Source: Morinoia aosen (lineage: Eukaryota; Arthropoda; Malacostraca; Amphipoda; Talitridae). Taken from it: DNA of 64,000 nucleotides. Positions 1 to 14,523 of this stretch are shown one piece after another. Under the pieces are notes generated by a model that had not been told where the DNA came from, did not search any database, and saw only the letters and a program-made list of their open reading frames with translations. The DNA is taken from contig CM059569.1 of NCBI GenBank assembly GCA_030386875.1, forward strand, positions 37,921,842-37,985,841, written 5' to 3'. Within the stretch, counting starts at the first letter, position 1. Each line of letters begins with the position of its first letter. The translations under genes and the position numbers were made by a program.

Positions 1-654
1 AAACAATCCATTGTAGTAGATTTACCAAACAATCTACTTCTGCATCGCTCGTGGTAAATAAATTGTTTGAATTGTTCGAACCTGGCGCAGAGAGCCAAGT
101 GCAGGCCCCAGGAGCGACATGTTTTTGGGAACGCTAACTAAAGGAAGGAGGCGACAACTACGGTCTCCTTCTGAGACAGTCAGGAGTCCGTCCTACTGAT
201 CCTTCAAGTCCCTGAATTGCAGGCCATGACAATCCTCTATGCACATACCCCCTGAAGGTGAAGAACGAATGGTAAAAACGGAGAAACAGTGATGTCCACT
301 TTGCTCAGTTCTCAGCACTTGAAAATTAAGAAAGTTGCTCCTCTGCAGAGTAGACTGGTAAAAACCTCACCTGTTTAACCTAAATCACATGAATCTTTGG
401 ACGAGGAAACTAGTGGGACAGTGATGTTTTTGTCCATGTAGTAACAAACTTAGAGAATTAATCTAACACCACACACGAAGTGATACACAACCTTACAGCA
501 CACTTGACTCACAAAGCACAGCTCAACACCACACAGAATACAACAAAACAGAGACTTACCCCAGTAAATACAAAATGACACAGGTAACTGCTAGGATAAA
601 CAAGGGGCACAATTACACCAAACACAGAGGCCCGGGAAACAAGCATGCTCAGGA
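1..654. other. No recognisable feature
   Basis: Non-coding, moderately AT-rich sequence. I see no exon-like open frame with splice signals, no RNA gene and no clear repeat. Confidence 0.5.
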
Positions 655-660
655 TGTACG

Positions 661-918
661 CCAAGGTAGAGGAAACAAGGTAGAGTCATTTCTATGGGGG
701 AAAGTACACCTCCTCTTGTTTGGCTAGCCAATAGAAAGGCTATATTTCTAACTCCAAAACGCCATGTCGTTAGGCCAATAGTGGAGCCAGATTTGGGGGT
801 AGCAGTGCTACCAGATGCAATACGAGCGCTGCTATTGGTTCGGTGCCGTGACGTCAGCAAAACCACACCGTCAATGAAAAAAGACTGGTTTGAACCTACC
901 TTGTTTCCTCTACCGTGG
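661..918. mobile_element. MITE with 23 bp terminal inverted repeats
   Basis: The left end reads CCAAGGTAGAGGAAACAAGG and the right end is its reverse complement with one change (CCACGG...). The matched terminal repeats are about 23 bp. Both ends are flanked by the 6 bp sequence TGTACG (655-660 and 919-924), a likely target-site duplication. The element is 258 bp and encodes nothing convincing. Its interior holds CCAAT, ATTGG and a perfect CRE-type TGACGTCA (849-856). The superfamily is not clear from the ends. Confidence 0.75.
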
Positions 919-1106
919 TGTACGCTCAACGAAATACGACCTGAAGATATGAACACGTCCGTCGTAGGTCACAGAGCACCAGTACACTCAAATGAAGAGA
1001 AAAATGTCTAACTCTCAACAATTAGCAGCAATGAAGAGTGGAACTAGAGATATATTTAAATACAAGTTAGTAAGAAACTGGAAGTGTGAAAGAAATATTA
1101 CGTCAG
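919..1106. other. Intergenic spacer
   Basis: Nothing recognised. Confidence 0.4.
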
Positions 1107-1405
1107 ATTGCATTAGATGTTAGCTTGAGCTTCCCTAACAGCTAAAAAAAAACATTCCAAAGAAAGGAGGGAAGAAGGCACCATTTAGTTTGAACACAAG
1201 GAAATGCGTAATCTATGCAGAAGGGGCATAAAAACACAAAGTTGAGAAAGAAGTTCACGAAACAAGATCAAAGTTGAAGAAAGTAGTAGGTGCTGGAAAA
1301 TAGGACATCAGTGAACCAAAAAAAAGATGGTCCTTATCATAACAAAAAGCATTTTATTTCAATAAAAAGAAGGCCTACCTACCTCTCAGCTCAGGACCTC
1401 ACAGT
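1107..1405 (+). repeat. Dispersed repeat R1, copy 1
   Basis: About 300 bp, recurring at 4021, 8892 and (reversed) 62300-62005. Shared landmarks in order are TTAGATGTTAG, a block with GGCACCATTTA, AAGTTGAAGAA, GGTCCTTA, TTTTATTTCA and CTCTCAGCTCAGG. It is non-coding. It may be a SINE or MITE; I found no terminal inverted repeat or tRNA boxes. Confidence 0.7.
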
Positions 1406-2119
1406 TCCCCCTGGGAGCGCAAATTGCGGAATACAATAGTTGTATTCCCCTGAGGGTGAATCCTTGTTTTAAAACACAAGAAATATGCACGCTCACTGAG
1501 GTACTTGATTCCTTTCTAGAAGAGAACATTTCGCTGAAAATATGACCGATTCAACATCGAAGAACAGCAATCAGTAAACTCTACATAGCAACGCCTCAAT
1601 TCCACCACACACAGACGAATACTCTTAAGAAGAAGTTCTACAAGATTCAATATCCCTACATCATTAGAACTAAGGTGTCATTACAATATTGGCAGACAAA
1701 AAAAAAAATAGGACGTCATGGGCCAAAAAACGAGTGGCTGGTCACGCATAAAAAGAAGACCTTCACTAAGAAAAACAGCGACTACATCCATTTCACATAG
1801 AACAAAACTTTTCTGTTACACCAAGAATATCCTTCTTTGGTAGGAAAAAAAATTGAACAACTGAATGGGAGGGATACAGTGAGAAACTTAATTAATAGAA
1901 ACTTAATAATCATGATTTAAGAGTTATTGGTGTGGAATGGTTGATTTAATGAAGAGCGTGCATGCAACGAAGGCCAGAGTGCACAGTATACACGCGTATC
2001 GCTTCACTTGACCGGCAGGTACAGAAGACAGACCACGGCACACTCAAGTGACCCAACACAGGGAGTCCAAAATGAAGCCGTTTAGAAAATGGTGTAGTTA
2101 GTTAACTATTGGAAGGGAA

Positions 2120-2310
2120 AATTTTGCTTAACCTTTTAACGTCTACATTTTCTACTCATGTTACCGTTATCACAACCACCATCATTAAACTGGCACCGGC
2201 ATCAGTTATTCATCGATTTCAGGATGAGGAAGGAACTGCCACTCGACAGTGCAGTCCAAAAAGCACTTCAGGGAACTAATTTTACAAGAAATACAATATA
2301 TTGAGGTTAT
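2120..2310 (+). repeat. Dispersed repeat R2, copy 1
   Basis: Aligns with 3600-3780. Shared landmarks are CTTAACC, TTAACGTC, ACTGGCACCGGCATCA, GTCACTCGACA (here GCCACTCGACA) and AATTTTACAAG. It is non-coding. Confidence 0.65.
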
Positions 2311-3599
2311 TTTTGAAGGAGGACCGTACAGTCCACTTGGACGTTGAAGAGTTATTTGCTTAGTGCCATGAATACGATGGATCATAAGATATAGAGATAC
2401 GTAGAGCTTTGTGTTTACTATGAAGTTTGATGCCCTCAAGTCGCTTCAACTAATGTTGTCATGTTGCTTGTGAAGATGTTTCGCTTGAAAATTCAAGACA
2501 GGAACCTATTTCAGAAGTTAAAAACCACTTAAATAAAAATTTCAATTTTGTTATGTACCTTCGAACTAGTTTCAACAATTGAGCTTCAATAGCAAACCAA
2601 GGACCACATTTTTGAGAGGACTACATTTTATATCGTACACCCTAACAAGTTTTGGTGGACGAGGCGAGTGTGCTAGGAAACCATCACTTAAAAGCGCCAT
2701 GCAAGGCAACATTTACTTCGGTCTATGGATATTACAGTGTACCTTTTTGTAACAGAAAACATGCATCAAATTAATAATCATGATAAAAGTGATTGATGAA
2801 TTCAATGGGAGTATAGAGATTGATTAAAAGTTGTTCTATAGCGCGGCATTTAAGCAGAAACAACTGCACTCTAAACTTAAGGAGAATGTATCGTTCATAA
2901 GACTGTTAATCTCCACGAACATTCATGCCTAGTAACAAGTGAGTTCAAGCATTCCAATTCACTAACATAATTCGTTCAATAATCAAACATTGCTGTCAGT
3001 TTGGTATTCATCATTCTTCAGGTTGTTATATATACGTGTTATTGATAATGTATCTTATTGTAATTTTAAACATTTCTTAGTGTTAACAATTCTATATATG
3101 TTATTCTTCATTGATCTGTCTCCAGGAAATTCAAACAGGAAGCTGCCACACGGCAAACACTCTCCAAGTGGAGCCAGTGAAGTAGAGCTGTGCGAGAGAA
3201 AAGAACCTCAAAGGTATCTGAAGAAACGTGCAAGAGTGCTACTTGCTCACGCGCTAAATCGCAGAGCGCTTCTTGCACGCTAAATTAAAGCAATATTTTC
3301 ATCACTCCAACATAAACACGCTCAACCATTCACAATTACTGTTCAAAAACGAGTTTTTGAGGCTGAAATGATAGCATTAATGAAAAAAATTTCCGTAGAA
3401 AAGCTGGAATGGGAAGCAAAATTAAATGCAAAAATTATCATGCTTGGCATGCCACGAAGCATACGGTGCATTTCAATACAACAGTGCAGACAGGCGATCT
3501 CGCCATCACACGGAAGGTATTGCAGTGTACCTGTATATAGCATAGAGCACACAAACACTTGAAGCTGCACATAGCGCATGCAAATGTTTGGTCCAGCCG

Positions 3600-3780
3600 C
3601 TTAACCCCTTAACGTCAGCATTTTGTACTCCTATTACCGTCATCACAAACTCCATCACTGAACTGGCACCGGCATCATGTGGTCACCTTCATCACAACGA
3701 GGAAGTGACTGTCACTCGACAATGAACTTCGGAGAACACATTAGGGCACCAATTTTACAAGGAATAAATATATATTAGAG
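3600..3780 (+). repeat. Dispersed repeat R2, copy 2
   Basis: The second, diverged copy of the 180 bp repeat seen at 2120-2310, in the same orientation. Confidence 0.65.
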
Positions 3781-4020
3781 CTTTTCATGAAAGTCGATTT
3801 TGAAATCCACGTTGATGGTAAAGGGTAAAGGCTAAACTCGATGCGTACAAAGGTGACTTTGGCGTCAGTGTGAGCCTTAGGAACCTTAGGCTGTGCGAAA
3901 TGAAAATCTACGACAGGGAAGCGCCTTTAAAATGAGCACAGCAACAGCTAGTTTACGGAGTGGCAGTCCTCATTCAACAGCCTGATCAACACGACACTAG
4001 GCTCATTAGAAACATTGTTA

Positions 4021-4322
4021 ACATTCGTAGATTAGATGTTAGTTTAAGCCTCATTAACCCCTAAGAATAGCGTTGTAAAGAGAGGAAGGAGGAAGACACC
4101 ATTTAATATGGAGTTAAGGGAGCACGGAATCTATGCACGAAGTGCACAGAAACAGTAAGTTGAGAGAAAAGTTAATGAAAGAAGATAAAAGTTGAAGAAG
4201 AAAGTAGGTTCTGAAAAATAGGACAGAAGTGAACTGAAAAAAAGAGGTCCTTACATAATAAAAAACATTTTTATTTCATCAAAAAGAAAGCCTATTTAAC
4301 TCTCAGCTTAGGCCCTCACACA
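4021..4322 (+). repeat. Dispersed repeat R1, copy 2
   Basis: Collinear with the copy at 1107-1405, from AGATTAGATGTTAG to CTCTCAGCTTAGGCCCTCACACA. It lies immediately left of the 15 bp minisatellite. Confidence 0.7.
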
Positions 4323-4486
4323 TTTTCTCCAGGGGAGATTTTCCCTAAAGTGGTGAGATCAAACAAGACTGAGGACTGCCACCGGACAAGCAGAGCAGAC
4401 TGAAGTGACGAGACCAGCACTGGAACCAAACCAGCACTAATCCCAGTCCCCGGACAAGTGCCGGGACCAGTAAAAAGACAATCAGC

Positions 4487-4790
4487 ACAAAGACGATCAG
4501 AACCAAGACGATCAGAACCAAGACGATCAGAACCAAGACGATCAGAACCAAGACGATCAGAACCAAGACGATCAGAACCAAGACGATCAGAACCAAGACG
4601 ATCAGAACCAAGACGATCAGAACCAAGACGATCAGAACCAAGACGATCAGAACCAAGACGATCAGAACCAAGACGATCAGAACCAAGACGATCAGAACCA
4701 AGACGATCAGAACCAAGACGACCAGTACCAAGACGACCAGTACCAAGACGACCAGTACCAAGACGACCAGTACCAAGACGACCGGGAATG
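4487..4790 (+). repeat. 15 bp minisatellite (about 20 units)
   Basis: Tandem array of the unit AACCAAGACGATCAG, nearly perfect over 4495-4715, passing into the variant ACCAGTACCAAGACG to about 4790. The unit is a multiple of three, so long open frames appear on both strands (for example a repeating Arg-Arg-Ser-Glu-Pro frame). These are by-products of the repeat rather than evidence for a gene. Degenerate variants run rightwards into the end of the glutamine-rich frame. Confidence 0.9.
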
Positions 4791-4817
4791 GTCCAAATAC
4801 AGGTCAAACCAGTACCA

Positions 4818-5947
4818 TTACGACCAATATTGACACCAGTACCAAGACCCAAGAGGACCAGTACCGGCAAGCGTGACCTCAACCATGCCGGCGGGAGCAG
4901 CAGCAGAGCTAGCGGCGCGGTTGGTGCCATCCTTGACGGTGTTGCTGCCGGCGACACTCTGGCGAATGGCATGCGTCTCGCTCTGCATGAACGGATTCAT
5001 GCTCTGCGCCTCCTTCACGTCCCCAGAGTAGTTAAAGAACGGGTTCGTGGCCACCATAGGTGGTGGAGGTGGTGGTTGTTGTTGTTGTTGTTGTTGAGGC
5101 TGCGGAGGGTATTGCTGCTGCTGGTATAAAGCTTGCTGGTGGTGGTTGTAGTGCTGCTGCTGCAGCAGCTGTTGTTGTTGTTGTTGCTGCTGCTGCTGCG
5201 GTTCATTGTAGTGTTGCTGTTGGGCTATCCTTTGCTGCTCTTGCAGCACCTGCTGCTGGTGCAGCTGTTGCTGTTGTTGTTGCTGGGCTTGCTGTCGTTG
5301 TTGTTGTTGTTGTTGAGCTTGCTGTTGCTGTTGAGCTTGCAGTTGTTGCTGAGCTTGCAGTTGTTGCTGATGAAGTTGAGCTTGTTTTTGCTGCTGTTGT
5401 TGTTGATGCAGTTGAGCTTGCTGCTGTTGAATTTGATGCATTTGCTGGTGCTGTTGTTGCTGTTGCAACTGTTGTTGTTGCTGCTGCTGCTGTTGCTGAT
5501 GCTGTTGTTGCTGCTGCTGCAGCTGTTGCTGTTGTTGCTCTTGCTGCTGTTGCTCCTCCTGAACAAGCTTCTGCTGTTGCTGCTGCATCTCGTGCAACTC
5601 GATCAGCTTTTGCTGGTGCATGAGCTTCTGCTGCAGCTGCTCCGAAGCGACGTTGGACAGCTGCGAAGATCCACTTGCGGGTCTCTGCTTCTCAACTTTG
5701 GCTGGCTCCGCCCCCATCTCGCGCACCGGCTGCTCAGTTGCTTCAGGAGGAGAGGTCAAGCCGATTTTTGGTGGTGTCGAGTACGCGGAACTTGAATTTC
5801 CAGTGTGACGACCGCCGGATTCAACGCTAGCGGAGGTGGTGGGGTGAGGCAAGGTGTTGCTGTTGGCCATGCTGGTCTGCTCACCACTACCATTGCTAGC
5901 TGATTTTTTGGGGAGAGTCATGGCAGGGCGGATGACAGTTGGGTATC
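4818..5947 (-). CDS. Glutamine-rich coding exon with two NPF motifs (gene unassigned)
   Basis: Long minus-strand open frame. In order it holds a Ser/Thr/Pro-rich N-terminal part (YPTVIRPAM, TLPKKSASNGSGE, STPPKIGLTSP), a short amphipathic QKLMHQQKLIELHEMQ stretch, about 200 residues of mixed CAG/CAA glutamine with some His/Leu/Ala, a Pro run, and then TNPFFNY and MNPFMQS. Asn-Pro-Phe is the known ligand of EH domains in endocytic adaptors. Use of both CAA and CAG, plus the unique flanks, supports real coding. A pyrimidine-rich tract ending in AAAG precedes 5947, so I use this as acceptor; an alternative start is the ATG at 5921. The acceptor phase fits Abi exon 6 (ends in phase 1), so it could be a lineage-specific Abi exon, or the next gene. 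The last 15 or so residues before the TAA run into minisatellite-like sequence, so the true 3' end is probably a splice donor near 4890. I recognise no domain. Confidence 0.5.
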
Positions 5948-6120
5948 CTTTGGCAAGCATGAGGGCGAGGGAGAGAAGGGTGAATGGTGAATGATGAGCG
6001 AGGTATGGTACGTGATGGGTGCTTTTCTCCCTGTGCTTCACAAAGCAATAATCAATAATAAAAAACTCGATGCTCAAGAAGCAACGGTTCAACATGTGGA
6101 GTAATACCGTAGTGTGGAAA
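5948..6120. other. Spacer upstream of the glutamine-rich exon
   Basis: Includes the pyrimidine-rich stretch (minus strand CCCTTCTCTCCCTCGCCC) that would serve the proposed acceptor at 5948-5950. Confidence 0.35.
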
Positions 6121-6375
6121 GCAAAATTTCGGTATGCAGGATCTGGTATACTTCATACAACATTGCTTGTGTATAAAAGCTTTGGTTTGCAGATATGTAT
6201 AATCTTTCCACAGGCTCTGGTATACTTTACATAGCAGAGCCTGTATATCAAGTCAATGGTATACAGGTACAGTATGTGTGATCTTCACAAAGGCTCTGAT
6301 TTACAGGTATGTATATTCCATACATCTGGTATACAGACATGTATATTCTTTACACAGGCTTTGGTATAGAGGCAC
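6121..6375. repeat. Degenerate tandem repeat rich in CTGGTATAC
   Basis: Irregular repetition of motifs such as CAGGCTCTGGTATAC, ACAGGTATGTATATTC and TTTACACAGGCT at spacings of about 35-60 bp. It is non-coding. Confidence 0.6.
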
Positions 6376-6465
6376 ACAGGATGGAAGAACACCCCCCTCG
6401 CACCCCCCCGTATCGTGCAGGCTGCTCCCCTCACAGCATGAGATGTGACTGGGCATCGTATAGAT

Positions 6466-6552
6466 AGAGAAATGGACAAAACGAAAGAGAAATGGACAAA
6501 ACGCAAGAGAAATGGACAAAACGAAAGAGAAATGGACAAAACGCAAGAGAAA
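6466..6552 (+). repeat. 20 bp minisatellite (4+ units)
   Basis: Tandem units of GAGAAATGGACAAAACGMAA, alternating between CGAAA and CGCAA ends. The array is short and almost perfect. Confidence 0.9.
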
Positions 6553-7536
6553 TTACCTCTGCAAGCAAATGATGACCGCAAGATCAACCAAACAAACCAA
6601 AAAAATTTAAACAAAGCAAATGAAGAACGTATGGGTTATGAAACAAATGACAAAAGCAAAGTACTGACGTTAGAAGCAAACAAAAGGTTATTTAAATAAG
6701 AGCTGAACGCAAAGTTACAAAATAAACTAAAGCACAGAAAAAGAGTAATGGTGTATGGACGGTAGCGAGTAGCTGCTACAACAAAAAAAAATTCAAGAAA
6801 ATTGAGTGAATTGGCAAGAAAGTTACCAAAGCAACCAGGTAAAAAAAGAAACTACAAGATTACACGGGAGAATAGAACAGGTCTTGCTCGGTGCTTGTAA
6901 AATATTCTCATTAGAAAGCTTTCAAAAAAAGAATAGAAAAAAAAAAAGAGTTTTTATTTCTTCAATCAGACAGTTATGGAGAAATAGAAATTGAGCAATG
7001 CAGAGTTAGTGTAAGATGTTAGGTTATGTACAAGTAGGTTTTTCACAGTAAAGTAATTTAACTTTTAGATTGTAATTATGCCTTCAGTTTTAATCTATAC
7101 GAACTATTTTTTCTTCAGCTACCAAAAATTTTTCAAAATCACACTAAAGTCATTCAAGTTCGATCCTAATGCAAATTAGGACTATAATAATTCAGCAATT
7201 TTAATATATACCTGCAGTTATAAGAAGAATTTAACAAAGGCACGTGCCAATGTTTAATATTTTTCCTTGAAGTCCATTTTGATGCATCAATATGGATAAA
7301 TTATAAATGCTGGTTAACTTCTGAGCTCGAGTCACGCACAACACCATTCCAAAACTAAGAAACTTCATAATAAACGGCACTCACGGCACAGACAACAGCA
7401 AGCTGTGCTCACATGACAGCACGACAAAGGGTCTGCACTCAAAACAGCCTCTCACAACACACATCACAGACGCAGGTGACCAGCGAGCCAATAAACTACG
7501 GTGGGCCAACACTTGAACTCAAGAATTACAACAAAT
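6553..7536. other. Non-coding, AT-rich
   Basis: A-rich sequence with no supported exon, RNA gene or repeat. Confidence 0.45.
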
Positions 7537-7813
7537 ATCCTGTTTTGAACAAGAAAAGGTCAACAGGGTCTGTATGGACTAATTTGTTCAGTGGACTGGG
7601 TTGAACAGATCCCGTTTTAAACAGGAAAAGTTAGCAGCGTCAATATGGACAAATTTATACGGTGGACTGGGTTGGACGGATCCAGTTTTAAAGAGGAAAA
7701 GGTCAGTAGGGTCTGCATGGATCAATGTGTACGGTGGACTGGGTTGAACGGATCCAGTTTTTGAACAGGAAAAGTTAGCAGCATGAGTTTGGACCAATTT
7801 TTACAGTAGATTT
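7537..7813 (+). repeat. 71-72 bp minisatellite (4 units)
   Basis: Four diverged tandem units, each with CCNGTTTT, GAACAGGAAAAG, TATGGAC and GGTGGACTGGGTTG landmarks. The units differ from each other by more than 10%, so the array is old. Confidence 0.85.
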
Positions 7814-8460
7814 AATTTTCCATAAGCTAGAAAATCCCAAATTGTAAGGACAGCACTTCCAAAGCTACATGGAGAGGTTGACGGGGTCTAACACACGAGA
7901 ACTCCACCAATAATCTTATTGGACCTAGTCTGAATCAATATACACGTTGGCATCTAAGAGCTACTGCAACCTCGATCAGACCCGTTTCAATTCTTAATGC
8001 TTCCTTTAATTGATAACAATTAGAACATTTTTTATCCGTTTTTAAACTTGCGATGCTTCTTAACAACACTTTCAGTTCATTTTGCCTTGTAATCGGGAAG
8101 AGACAACAGCATTTACTACACGATGCGTTAGGTCTCATTTAAAAATAGTTAACTCTCAATTATGTACTTTTACAGAAACTTTCCAGACACAAAAGAAGCC
8201 CAACATGTTTAAGCCACATTGTTGGTTGTAATTCGCTCCAAGTTTGTAGATCAAACAGCATTCTAAATGTTCGCTACTGGGGAAAAAATTTACAACATGA
8301 GAAAATTGTTAATTAAACCTTTCCCGAAATTTTCATATGTACTTGATGTGCACTGCACCAATGAAGGTAGAATTATCAGGCGTCATCATGATCTGCCGAA
8401 TATTTTGCTGTAATTAACGCAGCATGCCATCATCATTAAATACAGTGTATAGTCTACACA
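7814..8460. other. Non-coding spacer
   Basis: Nothing recognised on either strand. It would lie in an Abi intron if the glutamine-rich exon belongs to Abi. Confidence 0.4.
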
Positions 8461-8770
8461 GCTATAACCACTCGGTGACCTGATGGCTGAGTTAAATTAA
8501 TGCAGCAAACCACTCTTCCAACATCAGTTGCCATTATACCTTATAGCCTTCATTGACATCATGGCACAGCCGAATTGATGCAGCTTAAAACATCAGTTGC
8601 AATTTCATCTTTAGTGTACAGCAAAAGCCTGCTCAGCAAAAATCACTTGTTAACCTCATGGCTGAGCTAAATTAATGCAGCAAGCCACTCTTCAAACATT
8701 AGTTGCAATTTCATCTTTAGTGTACAGCAAAAGCCTGCTCAGCAAAAACCACCCAGTGACCTGACGGCTG
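8461..8770 (+). repeat. Tandem repeat of about 107 bp next to Abi exon 6
   Basis: Two clear units and an older partial one. They share GTGACCTGATGGCTGAG, AAATTAATGCAGC, CAGTTGCAATTTCATC and GTGTACAGCAAAAGCCTGC. The array stops about 15 bp from the exon 6 donor. Confidence 0.75.
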
Positions 8771-8784
8771 ATGGCAGAACTCAC

Positions 8785-12425
<3,641 letters not shown>

Positions 12426-12776
12426 GGCTGACTGCTTCTACCTTCACAATTCACACTTTAAATTGAGTTCTGTTTTGTAAAATAGTATTTATAAACAGAG
12501 TTTAAGAGATAAAATGTAAAGTATGAAATAAAGTTGATGTCTAAATAAAAAGCTCAAAATTTCCAAACTCTTGTAACACTAGCAGTCAACATACATGCAG
12601 AGACAGTCAAAGATAAATTGTAAATTTAATGTTACATTTTAATGGCATATTTTTTTCTCTTTAAACTAGCAATACTTATCTTAAGAGCATTGTTCAAATA
12701 ATTTTGTGTCAAATAAAAATAAGAATTTGGGTTACAGATAGTGAGGCACAAGATATTTAATCAGTTTACTAAAGCA
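12426..12776. other. Abi 5' flank
   Basis: AT-rich sequence upstream of the Abi start codon. It should include the 5' UTR; whether the promoter lies here or behind a further non-coding exon cannot be told. I see no clear TATA box. Confidence 0.4.
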
Positions 12777-14100
12777 CTTGAACTTGAACTTGAACTTGAA
12801 CTTGAGGGCCGACAGTGTCGGGGCCTTTGTAACGGCCTACAATTCCCTCCACAATTTTCACACAGAGTTCAGCGCCTGGTACCAGACTTGTACTGTCAAA
12901 GATTTTAAGAACATCTTCTTCTTCTTCTTGGTCGGGGTGAGGCCTTATTAAGGCCTCTTAAAGTCTCAGATCTTCACTGCTGGAAGACCGTTGGACCTGA
13001 GAACCTTTGGATGAAGCTAGTCCAATGGCGGTGACAGTCTTGCACAGTTGAGAATTGACACTGGCAGAGGGCAGCAGCAAGTTTCTGACATACACATACA
13101 CATTTTGGTACATTGGAAGGAAAACATTTCAGATTCAATAGTGTAGATTCACAGACTTCATTGCTCATCAGAGTCTCATCTTTAGACAGAAGCTATACTT
13201 ATAATGTTATCACATTGAATCTAGTCACTCAGATTAAATTGTTTTATAATATTCTATGTTCTATAGGGTTTGCACTCGACCAGTTGAACATAAAAAGCGT
13301 GCTAATGCGTACATGACTCTCCTTTCAATATAAACAGGATTTTCTCCACATCCCAAAACATTTCCTATGTCAAATGCAACATTCAGGCCATTACACAGGT
13401 CCTTAAACTTTTTACGAGGAACTATATATTTCTGGCACTCGAACAAGAAATGAAAGACTGACTCGGGGCAGTTGCAAGTTGTGCACAATGGGGTAGGACT
13501 CATCTTAAATCTATGCAGATGTGCCAGGACTCCAACGTGCCCCATTCTTAGTCGACTAACGACACATTCAAGCCGGCGAGAAGGGAGCATGAACCAAGGT
13601 CTGCTAATAGGTTTATTCAGCATATCTGACAAAAATTTCCCTTTGCCAGTTCTCTGCACATTAGACTTCCATTGAATTGTCCAGCATTCCAGAAATTTCC
13701 TCTTCAGAACAGATAGTGCCTCTTCATAATGGATGGAAGTCCAGACTGATTTTTCATTATTGTGGCCCATTTTTGCCGTTTGATCTGCAACCTCATTACC
13801 ATGAATTCCACAATGTGCTGGGATCCACTGTAATCTGACCTGGCCTTGAAGGTCATTTATTAACTTTTGTATTTCATGGCAAAATTTCCTATAAGACGGC
13901 GTTAACACATTACTTATTATACTCAACGCTGAAAGAGAGTCACTTAGAATAACAGTTTTCCCCAACCATTGTCTATTCAGCCAAACATAATGCAAAGCTT
14001 GTAGTATAGCAAATAGCTCTGCTCCAACTACAGAGTGATTAGGATTCATTAGCCAAGCAGTTGCCTTGTTCTGAACAGGTAGGTTTAAGAACATCGACAA
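12777..14100 (-). mobile_element. 5'-truncated non-LTR retrotransposon with RNase H domain
   Basis: Minus-strand frame 13261-14100 (279 residues) contains an RNase H1-type fold: GAELFAILQAL, ILSDSLSALSII, VRLQWIPAHCGIHGNEVADQTAK. A Cys/His cluster follows (CTTCNCPESVFHFLFEC), typical of the C-terminal end of LINE ORF2 in RNase H-bearing clades such as I, Jockey/LOA or R1. Endonuclease and reverse transcriptase are missing, so it is a dead 3' fragment. The 3' end, at the left, is a short tandem run of the hexamer CTTGAA (12777-12804, plus strand) instead of poly(A). Just inside it lies a perfect short hairpin, CCGACAGTGTCGG. Confidence 0.85.
13261..14100 (-). pseudogene. LINE ORF2 C-terminal remnant (RNase H plus Cys/His domain)
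   Basis: The catalytic Asp/Glu/Asp positions appear as AELFA, LSDSLS and NEVADQT. There is no start codon of its own and no RT upstream, because the element is truncated near 14100. It is open to its stop, so truncation is the main lesion. Confidence 0.8.
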
Positions 14101-14160
14101 GCAAGATGACGCATCCTGGTACTTTGGCCTATCTGATCAAAGGCGCCCCGCCACGACGGA

Positions 14161-14516
14161 ATTATTCGGATAGAGAAAAAATCATAATTATTCAACTGTG
14201 AAATAATTTGTGTAATTACTTAACTTATTTTCTGTTATCGCTTTTTTCATGACCTCATGAAAAATTTAATTTGAGAAATGTCACACAATTCATTGAAGTG
14301 CCACATTCTCCTATACCCGAAGTCAGTGACTTCGATTTTTTTCTCCAGCGTCATATTTTTTGATACACATCAACTTGTTACGTTACTTTAGGACCCCATT
14401 TATTATATTGTTAATGCCAGGCTTAAGCATCAATGTCTGTAAATATTTCATGGATGACACCTGAATTAGTAAATTTCTATGAAGAATGCAGTGAGACTTC
14501 ATGTGGTCTATTAAAC
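14161..14516. other. Spacer between LINE fragments
   Basis: AT-rich sequence; nothing recognised. Confidence 0.4.
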
Positions 14517-14523
14517 TGTGTCA

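Larger units (their letters stand above)
1406..4020. other. Non-coding region with a diverged duplication
   Basis: AT-rich and without a supported gene. It contains the R2 duplication listed separately (2120-2310 and 3600-3780). A GC-richer patch at 3120-3285 is open in one frame but contains an imperfect inverted repeat around GTGCAAGA...TCTTGCAC, so I do not call it an exon. Confidence 0.45.

Noticed and set aside
2990-3283. Possible plus-strand exon after CTGTCTCCAG at 3125
   Set aside because: The segment holds an imperfect inverted repeat, shows no recognisable protein, and has no credible donor or partner exon.
4487-4790. CRISPR-like array
   Set aside because: No spacers; the units are directly abutting and the genome is eukaryotic.
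4316-5129. Long open frames over the 15 bp minisatellite (Val/Leu-, Arg-Ser-Glu-Pro- and Gly-Arg-Leu-rich)
   Set aside because: All follow from a repeat unit divisible by three without stops; they overlap on both strands and have no unique coding sequence.
5015-5808. Ala/Val-, Leu- and Ser/Asn-rich frames over the glutamine-rich exon
   Set aside because: Shadows of CAG/CAA repeats in other frames and on the opposite strand.
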